NCBI GenBank assembly: GCA_004366385.1
Contig: SIRU01000019.1
Span: 1-64,000, forward strand
Source of the DNA: Actinomycetota bacterium
GTDB lineage: Bacteria > Actinomycetota > Thermoleophilia > Gaiellales > Gaiellaceae
Reading direction: 5' to 3'
Length of the DNA: 64,000 bases
In this document: piece by piece, positions 21,187 to 30,060 of the stretch
Numbering within the stretch: the first letter of the stretch is position 1
Layout: every line of letters starts with the position of its first letter
Position numbers and translations under genes: made by a program
Notes under the pieces: model-generated
Told to the model about the DNA's origin: nothing
The model's input: the letters and a program-made list of their open reading frames with translations, nothing else
The model's database searches: none

Positions 21187-22153
21187 AGCGGACTCGCGGG
21201 TCGAGCAGGCCGTAGGTGATGTCGGCGACCAGGTTGAAGATGATGATCATCGTCGCGGTGATCATCAACCACGCCATCACCGGGTACGGGTCGTTCGTCC
21301 CGAGGGCGTTCACGAAGTAGAGACCCATCCCGTCGAGCGAGAACACCGTCTCGGTGACCACCACCCCGCCGAGCAGCGTCCCGAAGTTGAGGGCGACGAG
21401 GGTGACGAGCGGGATGAGGGCGTTCCGGAACGCGTGCTTCATCGTGACACGCGACTCGGCGAGGCCCTTCGCGCGCGCGGTGCGAACGTAATCCGAGTTG
21501 ACGACCTCGAGCATGGATGCGCGCATGTACCGCGAGTAGGTCGCGATGTTCGCGACCATCAAGACGATGACCGGCAGCACGAGGTGGTGCGCACGGTCGA
21601 TCACGAAGCTCAGCCCCTCACCCGGGTCGACGGAGTTGAGGTTCGCGATCGGGAAGACGTTGCGGCCGGTGGCCAGGTATATCTGCACGACCGCCACCTG
21701 CAGCATCAGCGCCAGCCAGAACACCGGTGTCGCCAGCCCGAGGAAGCTGAAGGTCGTCATCGAGTAGTCGAAGACCGAGTACTGGCGTAACGCCGAGTAC
21801 ACGCCGATGCCGACGGCGATCAGGATCGCGAGGAGCTCGGCCACGAGCACGAGCTGGAGGGTGTTCTTCATGACCCGCCAGAGGTCCGGGAGGATCGGCT
21901 CGTCGGTCAGCAGCGTGGTGCCGAACTTGTTCGTCAGCGCGTCCTTGACCCACTCGTAGTAGCGCACCGGGACGGGCTCGTCGAGGTGCTTGCGCTCGAT
22001 GATGTTCTGGACGGTCTCCTCGGAGACGTTCGGGGTGATCTTGAGAGCGGCGAGCGGGTCACCCGACACCGTCACGAACATGAAGACCAGGAAGCTCGCC
22101 AGGACGAGGACGACGGCGCTGTAGAGAAGTCTGCGGATGACGTACTGGAGCAT
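21179..22153 (-). CDS. Peptide ABC transporter permease, OppB/DppB type
   Basis: A 324-residue permease with the family N-terminus (MLQYVIRRLLYSAVVLVLAS), six helices and the EAA loop YVRTARAKGLAESRVTMKHAFRNALIP. It is separated from the upstream substrate-binding protein by 175 bases that contain a strong hairpin, so its expression is probably lower than that of the binding protein. Confidence 0.94.
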   Translation of the reverse strand: MLQYVIRRLLYSAVVLVLASFLVFMFVTVSGDPLAALKITPNVSEETVQNIIERKHLDEPVPVRYYEWVKDALTNKFGTTLLTDEPILPDLWRVMKNTLQLVLVAELLAILIAVGIGVYSALRQYSVFDYSMTTFSFLGLATPVFWLALMLQVAVVQIYLATGRNVFPIANLNSVDPGEGLSFVIDRAHHLVLPVIVLMVANIATYSRYMRASMLEVVNSDYVRTARAKGLAESRVTMKHAFRNALIPLVTLVALNFGTLLGGVVVTETVFSLDGMGLYFVNALGTNDPYPVMAWLMITATMIIIFNLVADITYGLLDPRVRYD

Positions 22154-22242
22154 GGTCTCGGACTCCTGATCTTAGTGCAGTCTCCCGGTCGGCTTCTCGG
22201 GGGTGGGGGCTCGGAGCGGGCCGGGGGTGGTTCCTCTTGCGG

Positions 22243-22279
22243 GGAGTCCCGCCCCCGCCTGAGGCGGGAGCGGGACTCC
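22243..22279 (-). terminator. Intra-operon hairpin between binding protein and permease genes
   Basis: GGAGTCCCGC pairs with GCGGGACTCC, and an inner CCCGCC with GGCGGG around a TGA loop: a stem of about 16 pairs with one mismatch. It has no T-tract. Its position, after the binding-protein gene and before the permease gene, is where attenuating or RNA-stabilising hairpins are known in other ABC operons. Bases 22154-22328 contain no gene. Confidence 0.5.
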
Positions 22280-22328
22280 GTCGCGACCTACGGGTGTGCG
22301 GGTTGCGCACACACTGGCACGTCCAGTC

Positions 22329-23960
22329 CTACTTGGTGGTCCAGACGTGGGCGTTCCAGGTATCGCCGGTGAGGGTCGGGTTCGCCTTCGGACCGGTGAC
22401 CTTCTTGTTGCGGATGAGGAACTCAGGCCGCACGAACATGGGGATCGAAGGGATGTCCTTCGCCATGAGCGCGTTCGCCTGGTTCAGCATCGTCTGGCGC
22501 TTCGCGGGATTGAGCTCCTGCGCCGTGGCGTCCATCAGCTTGGTCGCCTTGCGGTTGCAGTACTTCATGTAGTTGAGCTCACCGCCGCAGGAGTAGATGT
22601 CCTTCGACGTGATCTTCGAAGCGGGCGACTGGACCCATGTGAACATGAGCAGATCCCAGTCACCGGACGGGAGCGTCGTCCCGAAGAGCGTCCCCGCCAC
22701 CTGGAAGCGCGGGAGAAGCTCGATGCCGACACTCTTGAGCTGCCTCTGGATGATCTCGAACGTGAGGGCGCGGAGCTGGTTACCCGTCGTGGTTGCGAAG
22801 CGGAACGACAGGCGGCCGACGCCCGGGCACGAGAAGATGCTGTTGTTGCCCGCGCTCGGACGATCCGGGCCACCAGTGCAGCCCTTGCCCTTGAGGATCG
22901 AGATGACCTTCGCCTGGTTGAACTTCCAGGCCGAGAAGTGCGGCGTGTAGCCGTTCTCGAAGGTCTTGAAGATGAGGCTGTTCAGCACGGGCAGGCGGCC
23001 GGCGATCGTGCCGTAGAGCGCCCCGGAGATCTGAGCGCGGTTCATGCCCGTGATGAGTGCCTGGCGGATGTACGGCTGCTTCAGGGCGGCGTGCCCCTGC
23101 GGGCCGAACTGGATGTCCACGTGCTCGTACGAGAACCCGGCGAGGCTCTGGACCTCGAAGTTCGAGTCGTTCCTGAAGTCCGCGATCTGGAGCTGAGCCT
23201 GCGGCTCCATGACCTGGCCCTCACCCGACTTGAGCGCCTGGAAGCGGGCGTTCGTGTCGAGGATGTAGCGGAAGACGACCCGGTCGAGCTTCATGGTCGG
23301 AAGCGCCTTGAAGCGCGGGTTCTTGACGACGGTGAGCTGGACGCCCTTCTGCCAGCTCTGGAACCTCCAGGCACCGCTGGAGACGTCGATCGAGTTCAGC
23401 CAGAGCTGGTTGTAGTTCTGGCCCTGGACCTTGTGCGTCGGGAGCGGCGACGCAGACAGCAGCTCCTGCCAGGGCGCATACGTCTTCTTGAAGATGACCG
23501 TGGCCTTCTTCCCCTTGACGTTGACGCGCTGGATGTCCTCCCAGCCGGTCCGCGAGCGGACGTTGTGGGCCGGGTTGATGTAGGTCCGCCACGCCGTGCG
23601 GAAGTCCGCACCCGTGATCGGACGACCGTCGCTCCACACCGCGTTGGCCTTGTACTCGAGCTCAGCGGTCAGCGGCCGCGTCTTGATGAGCTTGGGCAGA
23701 CCCGTGAGCAGAACCGGCACGAGCCTCGCCTGCGCGTTGTAGTACGCGCCCGACTCGAGGATCCGGTTCATGACCAGCGACGTGGCGTAGAGCCCGTTGC
23801 CGACGAGGTCGTTGTTCAGGTTCGGCGGCTCCTGGTCGTGAATGAAGACCACCGTCCCTGCCTTGGCGACCTCGGGGCCGGCGGTCGCGGCGGGGCCGAC
23901 GACCAGGCTCGCGACGATCGCGACTACCCCAATGAGGGGCAGAAGAGAACGTTTACGCAT
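22329..23960 (-). CDS. Oligopeptide ABC transporter substrate-binding protein (SBP family 5)
   Basis: A 543-residue exported protein from the ATG at 23960, with ribosome site GGAGGGAG. The signal peptide MRKRSLLPLIGVVAIVASLV ends at PAATA-G, with no lipobox cysteine, so it does not look lipid-anchored although most binding proteins of monoderms are. The VVFIHDQEPPNLNNDL start, the AVWSDGRPITGADFRTAWRTY motif and the helix-rich C-terminus match family 5 (DppA/OppA). It is first in the transporter operon and diverges from the small gene at 24146. Confidence 0.92.
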   Translation of the reverse strand: MRKRSLLPLIGVVAIVASLVVGPAATAGPEVAKAGTVVFIHDQEPPNLNNDLVGNGLYATSLVMNRILESGAYYNAQARLVPVLLTGLPKLIKTRPLTAELEYKANAVWSDGRPITGADFRTAWRTYINPAHNVRSRTGWEDIQRVNVKGKKATVIFKKTYAPWQELLSASPLPTHKVQGQNYNQLWLNSIDVSSGAWRFQSWQKGVQLTVVKNPRFKALPTMKLDRVVFRYILDTNARFQALKSGEGQVMEPQAQLQIADFRNDSNFEVQSLAGFSYEHVDIQFGPQGHAALKQPYIRQALITGMNRAQISGALYGTIAGRLPVLNSLIFKTFENGYTPHFSAWKFNQAKVISILKGKGCTGGPDRPSAGNNSIFSCPGVGRLSFRFATTTGNQLRALTFEIIQRQLKSVGIELLPRFQVAGTLFGTTLPSGDWDLLMFTWVQSPASKITSKDIYSCGGELNYMKYCNRKATKLMDATAQELNPAKRQTMLNQANALMAKDIPSIPMFVRPEFLIRNKKVTGPKANPTLTGDTWNAHVWTTK

Positions 23961-24145
23961 GTACTCCCTCCATCCGAGTGGTGCCCTGCGGGAACCCGCC
24001 TTGGAGCTCGCCGCCGCCGAGAGCCTCGTCACGACCCGCGGGCCGCAGCTGTTGCATCGAGTGTGTCTCGGTCGGTTGGAGCGCCATGGGCAAGTGCAGG
24101 ATCATACTGTGTGACGTCCGGCCCGAGAAATCGTTAGGAGGAGTT
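23961..24145. promoter_or_regulatory. Divergent intergenic region
   Basis: A 185-base gap between the divergent peptide-transporter operon and the 120-residue gene. It is less GC-rich than its surroundings and must hold both promoters. A TCATACT stretch at 24102-24108 could be a -10 on the plus strand, but I cannot pair it with a convincing -35. No riboswitch or clear operator was recognised. Confidence 0.4.
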
Positions 24146-24508
24146 GTGCAACTTCCCGGTGGTAGCGAGAAAAGGCGTGAGAGCGGGTACTTCGTAGCCG
24201 CCGAGGAAGCCGGGCGGCTGGCGGACGACGTGGTGCCCCTGCTGGAGCAGGCGGTCGGCGTGAGCTGGTACGAGAGCGGGGGAAGCGAGATCGACCGGGC
24301 GGCGCTCGCCCTCTGCCGGCTGCGCAGGGCGAGGGCGGGCGAGCGTGGCGGCCCGAGCCAGGGCGACGAGGCCGTCCGGCTCGCGCTCGACGAGGTGAGC
24401 GCCGCGGCCGTCGTCTGGCTCGCGAGCCGCGCGATCTCGTTCATGGACGAGTCCGGCTTCCCCGAGGCCGTGGAGCGCTGGTTCCCCGAGGACGAGGCCG
24501 GGGTCTGA
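24146..24508 (+). CDS. Hypothetical 120-residue protein
   Basis: The start was chosen at the GTG at 24146 because it follows an ideal AGGAGG ribosome site at eight-base spacing; the longer ORF-track start at 23978 runs through the intergenic region. The product (MQLPGGSEKRRESGYFVAAE...) is small, soluble, acidic and mostly helical, with Trp-containing segments SWYESGG and AVVWLASRAISFMDESGF. It is the only plus-strand gene inside the 13-kb block that splits the atp operon. No family is recognised. Confidence 0.6.
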   Translation: MQLPGGSEKRRESGYFVAAEEAGRLADDVVPLLEQAVGVSWYESGGSEIDRAALALCRLRRARAGERGGPSQGDEAVRLALDEVSAAAVVWLASRAISFMDESGFPEAVERWFPEDEAGV

Positions 24509-24517
24509 CCCGGCCGG

Positions 24518-25483
24518 CTAGCGGTCACGCCGCCACAGGACGAGCCCCAGGGGGAGGAACGCGAGCGCGGTGAGGTAGGGGGCGAGCGGCCAACGTCGCC
24601 CCGTCTCGCCCTCGACGGCGGTGGGCCCGCTTCCGAGCAGGGCCCGCGCGGCCTCGACCGCACGCTCGAGCTCGTCCTCGCCGTGCACGCTCCCGTTCGT
24701 CGCCCGCGCGAGGTTCTCGAGGAGCTCCCGCGCCTCCGGGTCGGGCCGGTACTGGGGCTCGCGCGCGCCGCGCGTGTAGACGCTCTCGTCGCCGCCCCAG
24801 ACGTGGACGAAGATCGTCCCGATGGCGGGCTGCCGGCGCATGATCGCGCCCAGGCGCGTCGCGGCCACGGGGACGCTCTCTCCGTCGGTGACCACCACGA
24901 GCAGCCGCTTGCGGACGTCCGGGCTGAAGAACCGGAGGCCGCGGACCGTGCCGAGCGAGTCGAGCGCGGTCACGTTCGTCCGGAACCCGCTGCGCGGAGG
25001 CGGCCGCTCGATGTCGAGCGAGCGCGCGAGCGTCGCCTCGAAGACGTCCTGGCTGGCGCTCGGGAAGAGGTGCGGGAGCAGCCGGTCGGTGAGCGACGCG
25101 AGCCCGACCCGCACGGTCGGGAGCGACGCCCGGAAGGCACCCGCGGCGTCCTTCGCGCGATCGATGCGCATGGGCGCGGAGACGGACTCCTGGGCGAGCA
25201 TCGACCGCGAGATGTCGAGCACCACGAAGACCTCGGCGTCCGTGCGGAGGTGCAAGGCCGTGTCGTGCTCGACCACCGGCTGCGCGGCCGCGAGCCCGAC
25301 GAGCGCCGCCGTGGCGCCCAGAGAGCCGAGCGCGATGGCGAGGCGCCGGCGAGCGGGCTCCGAGAGGCCGAGCCGGCCGCGCACGCGGCCGGCGTGGCGG
25401 CGCGTCGTGACGAGCACGGCGAGCGGTGCGAGCACGCCGAGCGCGAGCAGCGCTCCGGCCGGGGTCAGGAAGGTCAGGCTCAC
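24518..25483 (-). CDS. Membrane-anchored von Willebrand factor A protein (BatA-like)
   Basis: A 321-residue protein from a GTG at 25483. Two N-terminal helices (LTPAGALLALGVLAPLAVLV and LAIALGSLGATAALVGLAAA) precede a vWA domain with the MIDAS motif DISRS (in FVVLDISRSML) and VTDGES. A final helix (YLTALAFLPLGLVLW) ends the protein, a layout typical of BatA/BatB. It is the last gene of the MoxR operon. It probably binds a divalent metal and partner proteins on the outer membrane face; the target is unknown. Confidence 0.85.
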   Translation of the reverse strand: MSLTFLTPAGALLALGVLAPLAVLVTTRRHAGRVRGRLGLSEPARRRLAIALGSLGATAALVGLAAAQPVVEHDTALHLRTDAEVFVVLDISRSMLAQESVSAPMRIDRAKDAAGAFRASLPTVRVGLASLTDRLLPHLFPSASQDVFEATLARSLDIERPPPRSGFRTNVTALDSLGTVRGLRFFSPDVRKRLLVVVTDGESVPVAATRLGAIMRRQPAIGTIFVHVWGGDESVYTRGAREPQYRPDPEARELLENLARATNGSVHGEDELERAVEAARALLGSGPTAVEGETGRRWPLAPYLTALAFLPLGLVLWRRDR

Positions 25484-25491
25484 AGCGTCGC

Positions 25492-26139
25492 CTAGTACCC
25501 GCTGCCGGGGTCTCCCGCCCCAGCTCCCCGCGAGCCGCGCCCGCCCGGCGACGGGTTGCGGCCACCCGCAGCCTCGGTCAGGTCGACGCCGCGGCCGCGC
25601 TGGAGCGCGAGCTCGAGGTTCAGCTTCGCGTCGCCGTTCCCGGGGTCGAGCGCGATCGCGCGCTCGAGGCTCGTGAGCGTGTACTGGAGCAGGACGTCGC
25701 GCTGCTGCGTCTCGGACACGAGTCGCGCCAAACCGAGGGCGCCCAGCAACCCGGCCGCGCGCGAGCGGCGCTCGGGGTCGCCCGGAGCGCCGACGAAGGC
25801 CTCCAGCCGCGCCTGCGCCTCGTTGCGGGCAATCGCGAGCTGGGGATCCGAGACCGTCGCATCCTCGAGCCGGGCGAGCCGGAACGCGCGGAGCGCCTCG
25901 CGGAACCGGACGTCGTCCCCGGTGCCGAGCAGCGCTCGCGACACGGAGGCGGGCAGGCGCGTCGACGGCACCCAGCGCGCATCCTCCGCCGCGACGCCGT
26001 AGTGGACGTCGCCGTCCTCCAGCGCACCGCTCCAGCGGAGCACGTCGAGCGCGAGGACCGCGAGGAGGACCGCCGCGGCGAGGCACACGGCAGCCCCGGC
26101 GAGCATGCCTCCGCGAACGGCGAGCTCCCGGCGCGTCAT
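25492..26139 (-). CDS. Membrane protein with a TPR-like segment in the MoxR operon
   Basis: A 215-residue protein from an ATG at 26139 that overlaps the upstream vWA gene by four bases (ATGA). One N-terminal helix (GMLAGAAVCLAAAVLLAVLA) is followed by a soluble domain ending in LTSLERAIALDPGNGDAKLN, which is a single tetratricopeptide repeat. A Gly/Pro/Arg-rich C-terminus follows. Its place between two vWA genes corresponds to the TPR protein (BatC-like) of aerotolerance operons, although similarity is only in layout. Confidence 0.75.
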   Translation of the reverse strand: MTRRELAVRGGMLAGAAVCLAAAVLLAVLALDVLRWSGALEDGDVHYGVAAEDARWVPSTRLPASVSRALLGTGDDVRFREALRAFRLARLEDATVSDPQLAIARNEAQARLEAFVGAPGDPERRSRAAGLLGALGLARLVSETQQRDVLLQYTLTSLERAIALDPGNGDAKLNLELALQRGRGVDLTEAAGGRNPSPGGRGSRGAGAGDPGSGY

Positions 26140-26987
26140 GCGGCCCTCCGGAGCCGGCGGGGCGCGGGCGGGAGGCCGAGCCGGGCGCCGAAGCGCTCGT
26201 GGACTGCGAGCGCGGCGAAGAGGAGCGCGCCGAGCAGCAACAGCGCGCGCGGCAGGCCGTACGCCGTCGCGCCGGAGCTGGCCCGCTCGGAGTCGGGGTC
26301 GGTCGGCAGGACGAAGGGCGAGTCGGCGAGCAGGCCGGCGAAGATCTCCTCGGCATCCGTGGACGGGTTGAGACCGGCGACCGCCAGCTCGATGCCGCTC
26401 GCCCGCAGCTCCGCGACGCTCCGCGCGAGCAGCGGGACGTCGTCGGGCGCGGTCTCGAGGTCGCTGACCAGCAGGATCGAGGGGCTCTCGATCTCGTCCC
26501 GTTCGAGCATGTCGCGCGCCAGCGCGAGCGCAGACGAGACACGGGTGCCGGCCCGGAAGGCGTTCGCCCACGGGTTGACGAGCGGCCCAACCTCCGGCTG
26601 GCGGAGGAGGCGCATGAGCGGTCGCAGCTCCGATGCGGGGGTCCCCGGAGGAAGCAGCTCGTAGGCGACGTCCGAGAACACGACCAGCCCGATGCGCGCG
26701 TCGTCCCGGACGAGCCGCTGGAGGGCGTAGCGCACGCCGGCGTAGTCGTCGTCCGAGATCGAGAGGGAGAGGTCGAGCACGACGACGCCGGTCGTCCCCT
26801 TCGGCAGCAGGCCACGCTCGCGTGTGTCGAGGTCGCGCGCGGAGACGTAGAAGGCGGCGAGCAGCGCGACGGCCACCGCGGCGAAGGCGATCCGGACGAG
26901 CCGTGTGCGCCAGGCGGCGCGCGGGATGGCTCTCGCGTCGTGGCTGTCGACGACGAGCGCGCGCCGGAAGCGTCCTCTATCCGGCAC
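26136..26987 (-). CDS. Membrane-anchored von Willebrand factor A protein (BatB-like)
   Basis: About 283 residues from a GTG at 26987; an ATG at 27023 is possible but deepens overlap with the upstream gene. An N-terminal helix (LVRIAFAAVAVALLAAFYVSA) is followed by vWA with MIDAS DLSLS (in VVVLDLSLSIS) and VSDLET, then a C-terminal helix (RALLLLGALLFAALAVHERF). It overlaps both neighbours, so translation of the operon is coupled. Together with the vWA gene at 24518 it probably forms a surface complex regulated by the MoxR ATPase. Confidence 0.85.
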   Translation of the reverse strand: MPDRGRFRRALVVDSHDARAIPRAAWRTRLVRIAFAAVAVALLAAFYVSARDLDTRERGLLPKGTTGVVVLDLSLSISDDDYAGVRYALQRLVRDDARIGLVVFSDVAYELLPPGTPASELRPLMRLLRQPEVGPLVNPWANAFRAGTRVSSALALARDMLERDEIESPSILLVSDLETAPDDVPLLARSVAELRASGIELAVAGLNPSTDAEEIFAGLLADSPFVLPTDPDSERASSGATAYGLPRALLLLGALLFAALAVHERFGARLGLPPAPRRLRRAA

Positions 26988-27966
26988 GACCGTCTCCGTT
27001 CGGCTCCGGCTCCGCGCGCGCAAGGAGCTCCTGCTCGAGCTCGGCGCGGACGCGCGCCGCGAGCGCGTTCGTCTGCTCGACGCCCGGGACGCCCTCGGAC
27101 CACGCCAGCACGCGCGCCGTCTGCGCGAGGTCGGCGTCGCCCCACTCGTCGAGCTCCTCGGCGACGAGCTCGAGCGCCCTGCGCTGCTCGCTCGCGCCGT
27201 CGACGCGGGCCGACTCCTCGAGGAGCGCGAGCGCCTGCTCGAGCGGCGTCAACGACGGCAGGGGCTCCGGCTCGGGCTCCGGTGGAGGAGCCGGCGCGCG
27301 GCGGGGCCAGGCGACGAAGGCGAGGGCGCCACCCGCCCCGCCGAGGAGGAGGCTTACGCCGAGGAGCACGAACGCGAGCGCCTGCGGCGGCACGCGGTAC
27401 GACACCGCCGGCAGCGAGGCCACGTCCGCGCGCCAGGGCGTGACCGCGGTCCGCGGGTCCTCGAACCTCACCGACGCGAACCGCGAGTTGACTGCGAGGA
27501 GCGGCCACGCGACGCTGAGCCGCTCCCGCTTGCCCTCGGCCTCGCCGATCGGCGACACGGTCACGCGCGCCGGCGGCAGCTGGAGCGGCGCGAGCGACCC
27601 TGCGGGGACGCACGGGCTCTTCATGCACCGGATCGCGTAGGTGGTGCGCACAGTGGCGAGCCTTCCCGCGTCGCGCCGCACCCGCTCCGGGGCGCCGATG
27701 ACCTCCCAGGGTGAGAAGCGAACGCCCACGCGCACGGTCTCCGGGTCGAAGCGCTCGGAGTCGACGGTGACGTCGACGACGGCGCGGACCGTGTCCCCGA
27801 AGAGCACGATCCGCGGCAGCAGCCGTGCGTCCGCGCGAATCCCGCTCTCGCCGAGGGGCGGGGCGTCGCCCTCCTGCGCGCGTGCGGCGCCGGGCGCGAC
27901 GGTGGCCGCAGCGAGGGCCAGCAGGAGCAGGATGAGACCGAGCCGTGGAGCCCCGCGCCCGCTCAC
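26977..27966 (-). CDS. Exported membrane protein of the MoxR operon (BatD-like position)
   Basis: A 329-residue protein from a GTG at 27966 that overlaps the DUF58 stop (GTGA). A signal peptide ends near AARAQEGD, followed by an extracellular beta-rich region (residues 35-190, with two cysteines in RCMKSPCVPAG), a helix (ALAFVLLGVSLLLGGAGGAL), a proline/glutamate linker, and a cytoplasmic helical domain. Position and layout fit the BatD/oxygen-tolerance-like component, but no specific motif proves it. Confidence 0.75.
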   Translation of the reverse strand: MSGRGAPRLGLILLLLALAAATVAPGAARAQEGDAPPLGESGIRADARLLPRIVLFGDTVRAVVDVTVDSERFDPETVRVGVRFSPWEVIGAPERVRRDAGRLATVRTTYAIRCMKSPCVPAGSLAPLQLPPARVTVSPIGEAEGKRERLSVAWPLLAVNSRFASVRFEDPRTAVTPWRADVASLPAVSYRVPPQALAFVLLGVSLLLGGAGGALAFVAWPRRAPAPPPEPEPEPLPSLTPLEQALALLEESARVDGASEQRRALELVAEELDEWGDADLAQTARVLAWSEGVPGVEQTNALAARVRAELEQELLARAEPEPNGDGRAG

Positions 27967-28886
27967 GCCTGCACCACCCGCCGCACGCGCCGCAGCTCGG
28001 CCCACTCGAGGAACGCGGCGAGGATCGTGGCCGGCTCGCTCGACGACACGAGGATCGGGTCGAGGTCGAGCTCTTGGAACTGCGCGAGCAGGTTCCGCAG
28101 GCGCGCCTCGTTCGCGGCCCTGCGCGCCGCGACCTCGTCGCGCTTGAGCCGTAGCTCCGTCACCCGGCCCGACGCCGCGTCCCGCAGCGGCACCGTGATC
28201 CCGGCGACGTCGGGGAAGCTCTGCTCCCAGGTCGGGTCCTGGATCACCACGGGCACGACGTCCCAGCGGTGCTCGAGCGCCGTCAGCCACACGTCGCTCG
28301 TCGGCGGCGGCACGAAGTCCGAGAGCACGAACAGGAACGTGCCCGCCGTGACCGAGCGCCGGTGCTCGACCAGGTGGTCGAACGACCGCTCGAGCCAGTC
28401 GGCGGGCGCCTCGAAATCCGGGGACTCGAGCCGCTCGTTGTGGAGCTTGAGCAGCCTGCGGTCGAGCTGCGGGGGGCGCCAGAACGGCTCGCCGTCGGCC
28501 TGGTCGAGGTAGCCGACGAAGCCCCCCGCGCCGGCCGCGCTCGCAAGGATCAGCTCGAACAGGTTCCGCATCGCGAGCGGCTTGTCGAGCCACGGCAGCG
28601 GCGGGGCGAAGCAGGACATCGCCGGCCGCCGGTCGCACACGACCACGACGCGCGGCGCCTCCTCCGCGAACCGCTCGCGGACGACGAACTCGTCGCTGCC
28701 GCGCGCGGTCGAGAGCCGCGCCGACGCCGCCCAGTCGATCGCGTCCATGTCGTCCCCCGGGCGGTAGGGCCGCGACCCGGCGATGTCCGTCCCCGTGCCA
28801 CGCCGGATGCTGCGCATCGTGCCGAACGAGATGCCGATGACCCCGCCGCGCGGGACGAGCGGGAACGTGAGGCGGCCGCCGGCCAT
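27963..28886 (-). CDS. DUF58 domain protein
   Basis: A 307-residue protein with the DUF58 signature GSRPYRPGDDMDAIDW near residues 37-52. The C-terminal half continues with a vWA-like fold (VVVVCDRRPAMSCF, then FLFVLSDFVPPP). It has no membrane helices, unlike many DUF58 proteins. It sits six bases after moxR. DUF58 proteins pair with MoxR ATPases in chaperone-like or metal-centre-assembly systems; the client here is unknown. Confidence 0.9.
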   Translation of the reverse strand: MAGGRLTFPLVPRGGVIGISFGTMRSIRRGTGTDIAGSRPYRPGDDMDAIDWAASARLSTARGSDEFVVRERFAEEAPRVVVVCDRRPAMSCFAPPLPWLDKPLAMRNLFELILASAAGAGGFVGYLDQADGEPFWRPPQLDRRLLKLHNERLESPDFEAPADWLERSFDHLVEHRRSVTAGTFLFVLSDFVPPPTSDVWLTALEHRWDVVPVVIQDPTWEQSFPDVAGITVPLRDAASGRVTELRLKRDEVAARRAANEARLRNLLAQFQELDLDPILVSSSEPATILAAFLEWAELRRVRRVVQA

Positions 28887-28892
28887 CGCGCT

Positions 28893-29975
28893 CTACGAGA
28901 CTGGCCGGGGGCCCTCGAAGAGAGGGTCCTCCTCCGAGCCCGGGCGCGGCGCGACCTCGAGGCAGGCCTGGCGGAACCCGTCGATGGCCGCTGCCCAGCC
29001 CGTGGCCCGCGCTCTCGCGACGAACGCCGGAGTGAAGACGACGCGGTGCGCGAGGACGGGCACGAACAGCCGCTCGACGTCCTCCGGCAGCACGAAGCTC
29101 CGCCCATGGACGAGCGCCCACGCGCGCGCGGCCCGCTCGAGCGCGAGGCTCCCGCGGACCGAGCTGCCGATGACGACGGAGTCGTTCTCGCGCGTCGCTC
29201 GCACGAGCTCGACCACCCAGCGGTGGAGCACGTCGTCCACGTACACGTGCTGGGCCGCGCCTCGTACCTCGTTCACCTCGTCGACCGTGACCACGGGGCC
29301 GAGGTCGGCGAGCGGGTGCGAGAAGCGCTGCTCCTCGAGGATCTTGAGCTCGTCCTCGATCTCCGGGTAGCCGAGGGCGGTGCGGAGGAAGAAGCGGTCG
29401 AGCTGCGCCTCGGGCAGCGGGAACGTGCCCTCGTACTCGATCGGGTTCTCGGTCGCGAGCAGGAGGAACGGCATCGGCAGGTGCCGCGTGACGCCGTCCA
29501 CGGTCACCTGGTGCTCGGCCATCGCCTCGAGCAGCGCCGATTGCGTCTTGGGGGTCGCGCGGTTGATCTCGTCGACGAGGACGACGTTCGCGAAGATCGG
29601 TCCCGGCCGGAACTCGAAGTCCCGCGAGCGCTGGTCGAAGATCGAGAGGCCGGTGACGTCGGTGGGCTGGAGGTCAGGCGTGCACTGGATGCGGGAGGTC
29701 GTCGCGCCGTCGATCGTGCCGGCGATCGCGCGCGCGAGCACCGTCTTCGCCGTGCCGGGGACGTCCTCCAGCAGGACGTGCCCGCCGCAGACGAGCGCGG
29801 TGAGGACGAGCGTGATCTCGTCGCGCTTGCCGTAGACGACCGTCTCGATGTTCCCGACGAACCGCCCGGCGATCTCGCTCGCCCGCTCGAACCGCTCCGG
29901 CTCGACCCCGCGCGCAGGTGCCGCTTCCACCGGCGTGATGCTAGCTGCGTCCGTCTCGGGGCTCGGAACCGCCAT
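28893..29975 (-). CDS. MoxR-family AAA+ ATPase
   Basis: A 360-residue ATPase with Walker A EDVPGTAKTVLARA, Walker B NVVLVDEINRA, sensor region LLATENPIEYEGTFPLPEAQLDRF and the C-terminal lid domain. It leads a six-gene minus-strand operon (MoxR, DUF58, exported protein, vWA, TPR, vWA). MoxR proteins remodel partner proteins with their vWA companions. The operon begins 102 bases after the atpG stop. That gap holds a direct repeat (CCTAAGA twice, 10 bases apart) and palindrome family D. Confidence 0.94.
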   Translation of the reverse strand: MAVPSPETDAASITPVEAAPARGVEPERFERASEIAGRFVGNIETVVYGKRDEITLVLTALVCGGHVLLEDVPGTAKTVLARAIAGTIDGATTSRIQCTPDLQPTDVTGLSIFDQRSRDFEFRPGPIFANVVLVDEINRATPKTQSALLEAMAEHQVTVDGVTRHLPMPFLLLATENPIEYEGTFPLPEAQLDRFFLRTALGYPEIEDELKILEEQRFSHPLADLGPVVTVDEVNEVRGAAQHVYVDDVLHRWVVELVRATRENDSVVIGSSVRGSLALERAARAWALVHGRSFVLPEDVERLFVPVLAHRVVFTPAFVARARATGWAAAIDGFRQACLEVAPRPGSEEDPLFEGPRPVS

Positions 29976-30060
29976 CCGTCAGGTACTTCTACGCGGCCCG
30001 CGGGCGGTTGTTAGGGAATCGAGAAGGCGCGGGCCTAAGAAAGACCTAAGAGCCGACGAG

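Noticed and set aside
24076-24108. Promoter TTGGAG...CATACT for the 120-residue gene
   Set aside because: The spacing between the two boxes is 21 bases, too long for a housekeeping promoter, and other pairings are no better.
24518-27628. A 1036-residue minus-strand frame apparently fusing several vWA-operon proteins
   Set aside because: Only the last 321 residues are in the true frame; the earlier part is the out-of-frame reading of separate genes with good overlapping starts.
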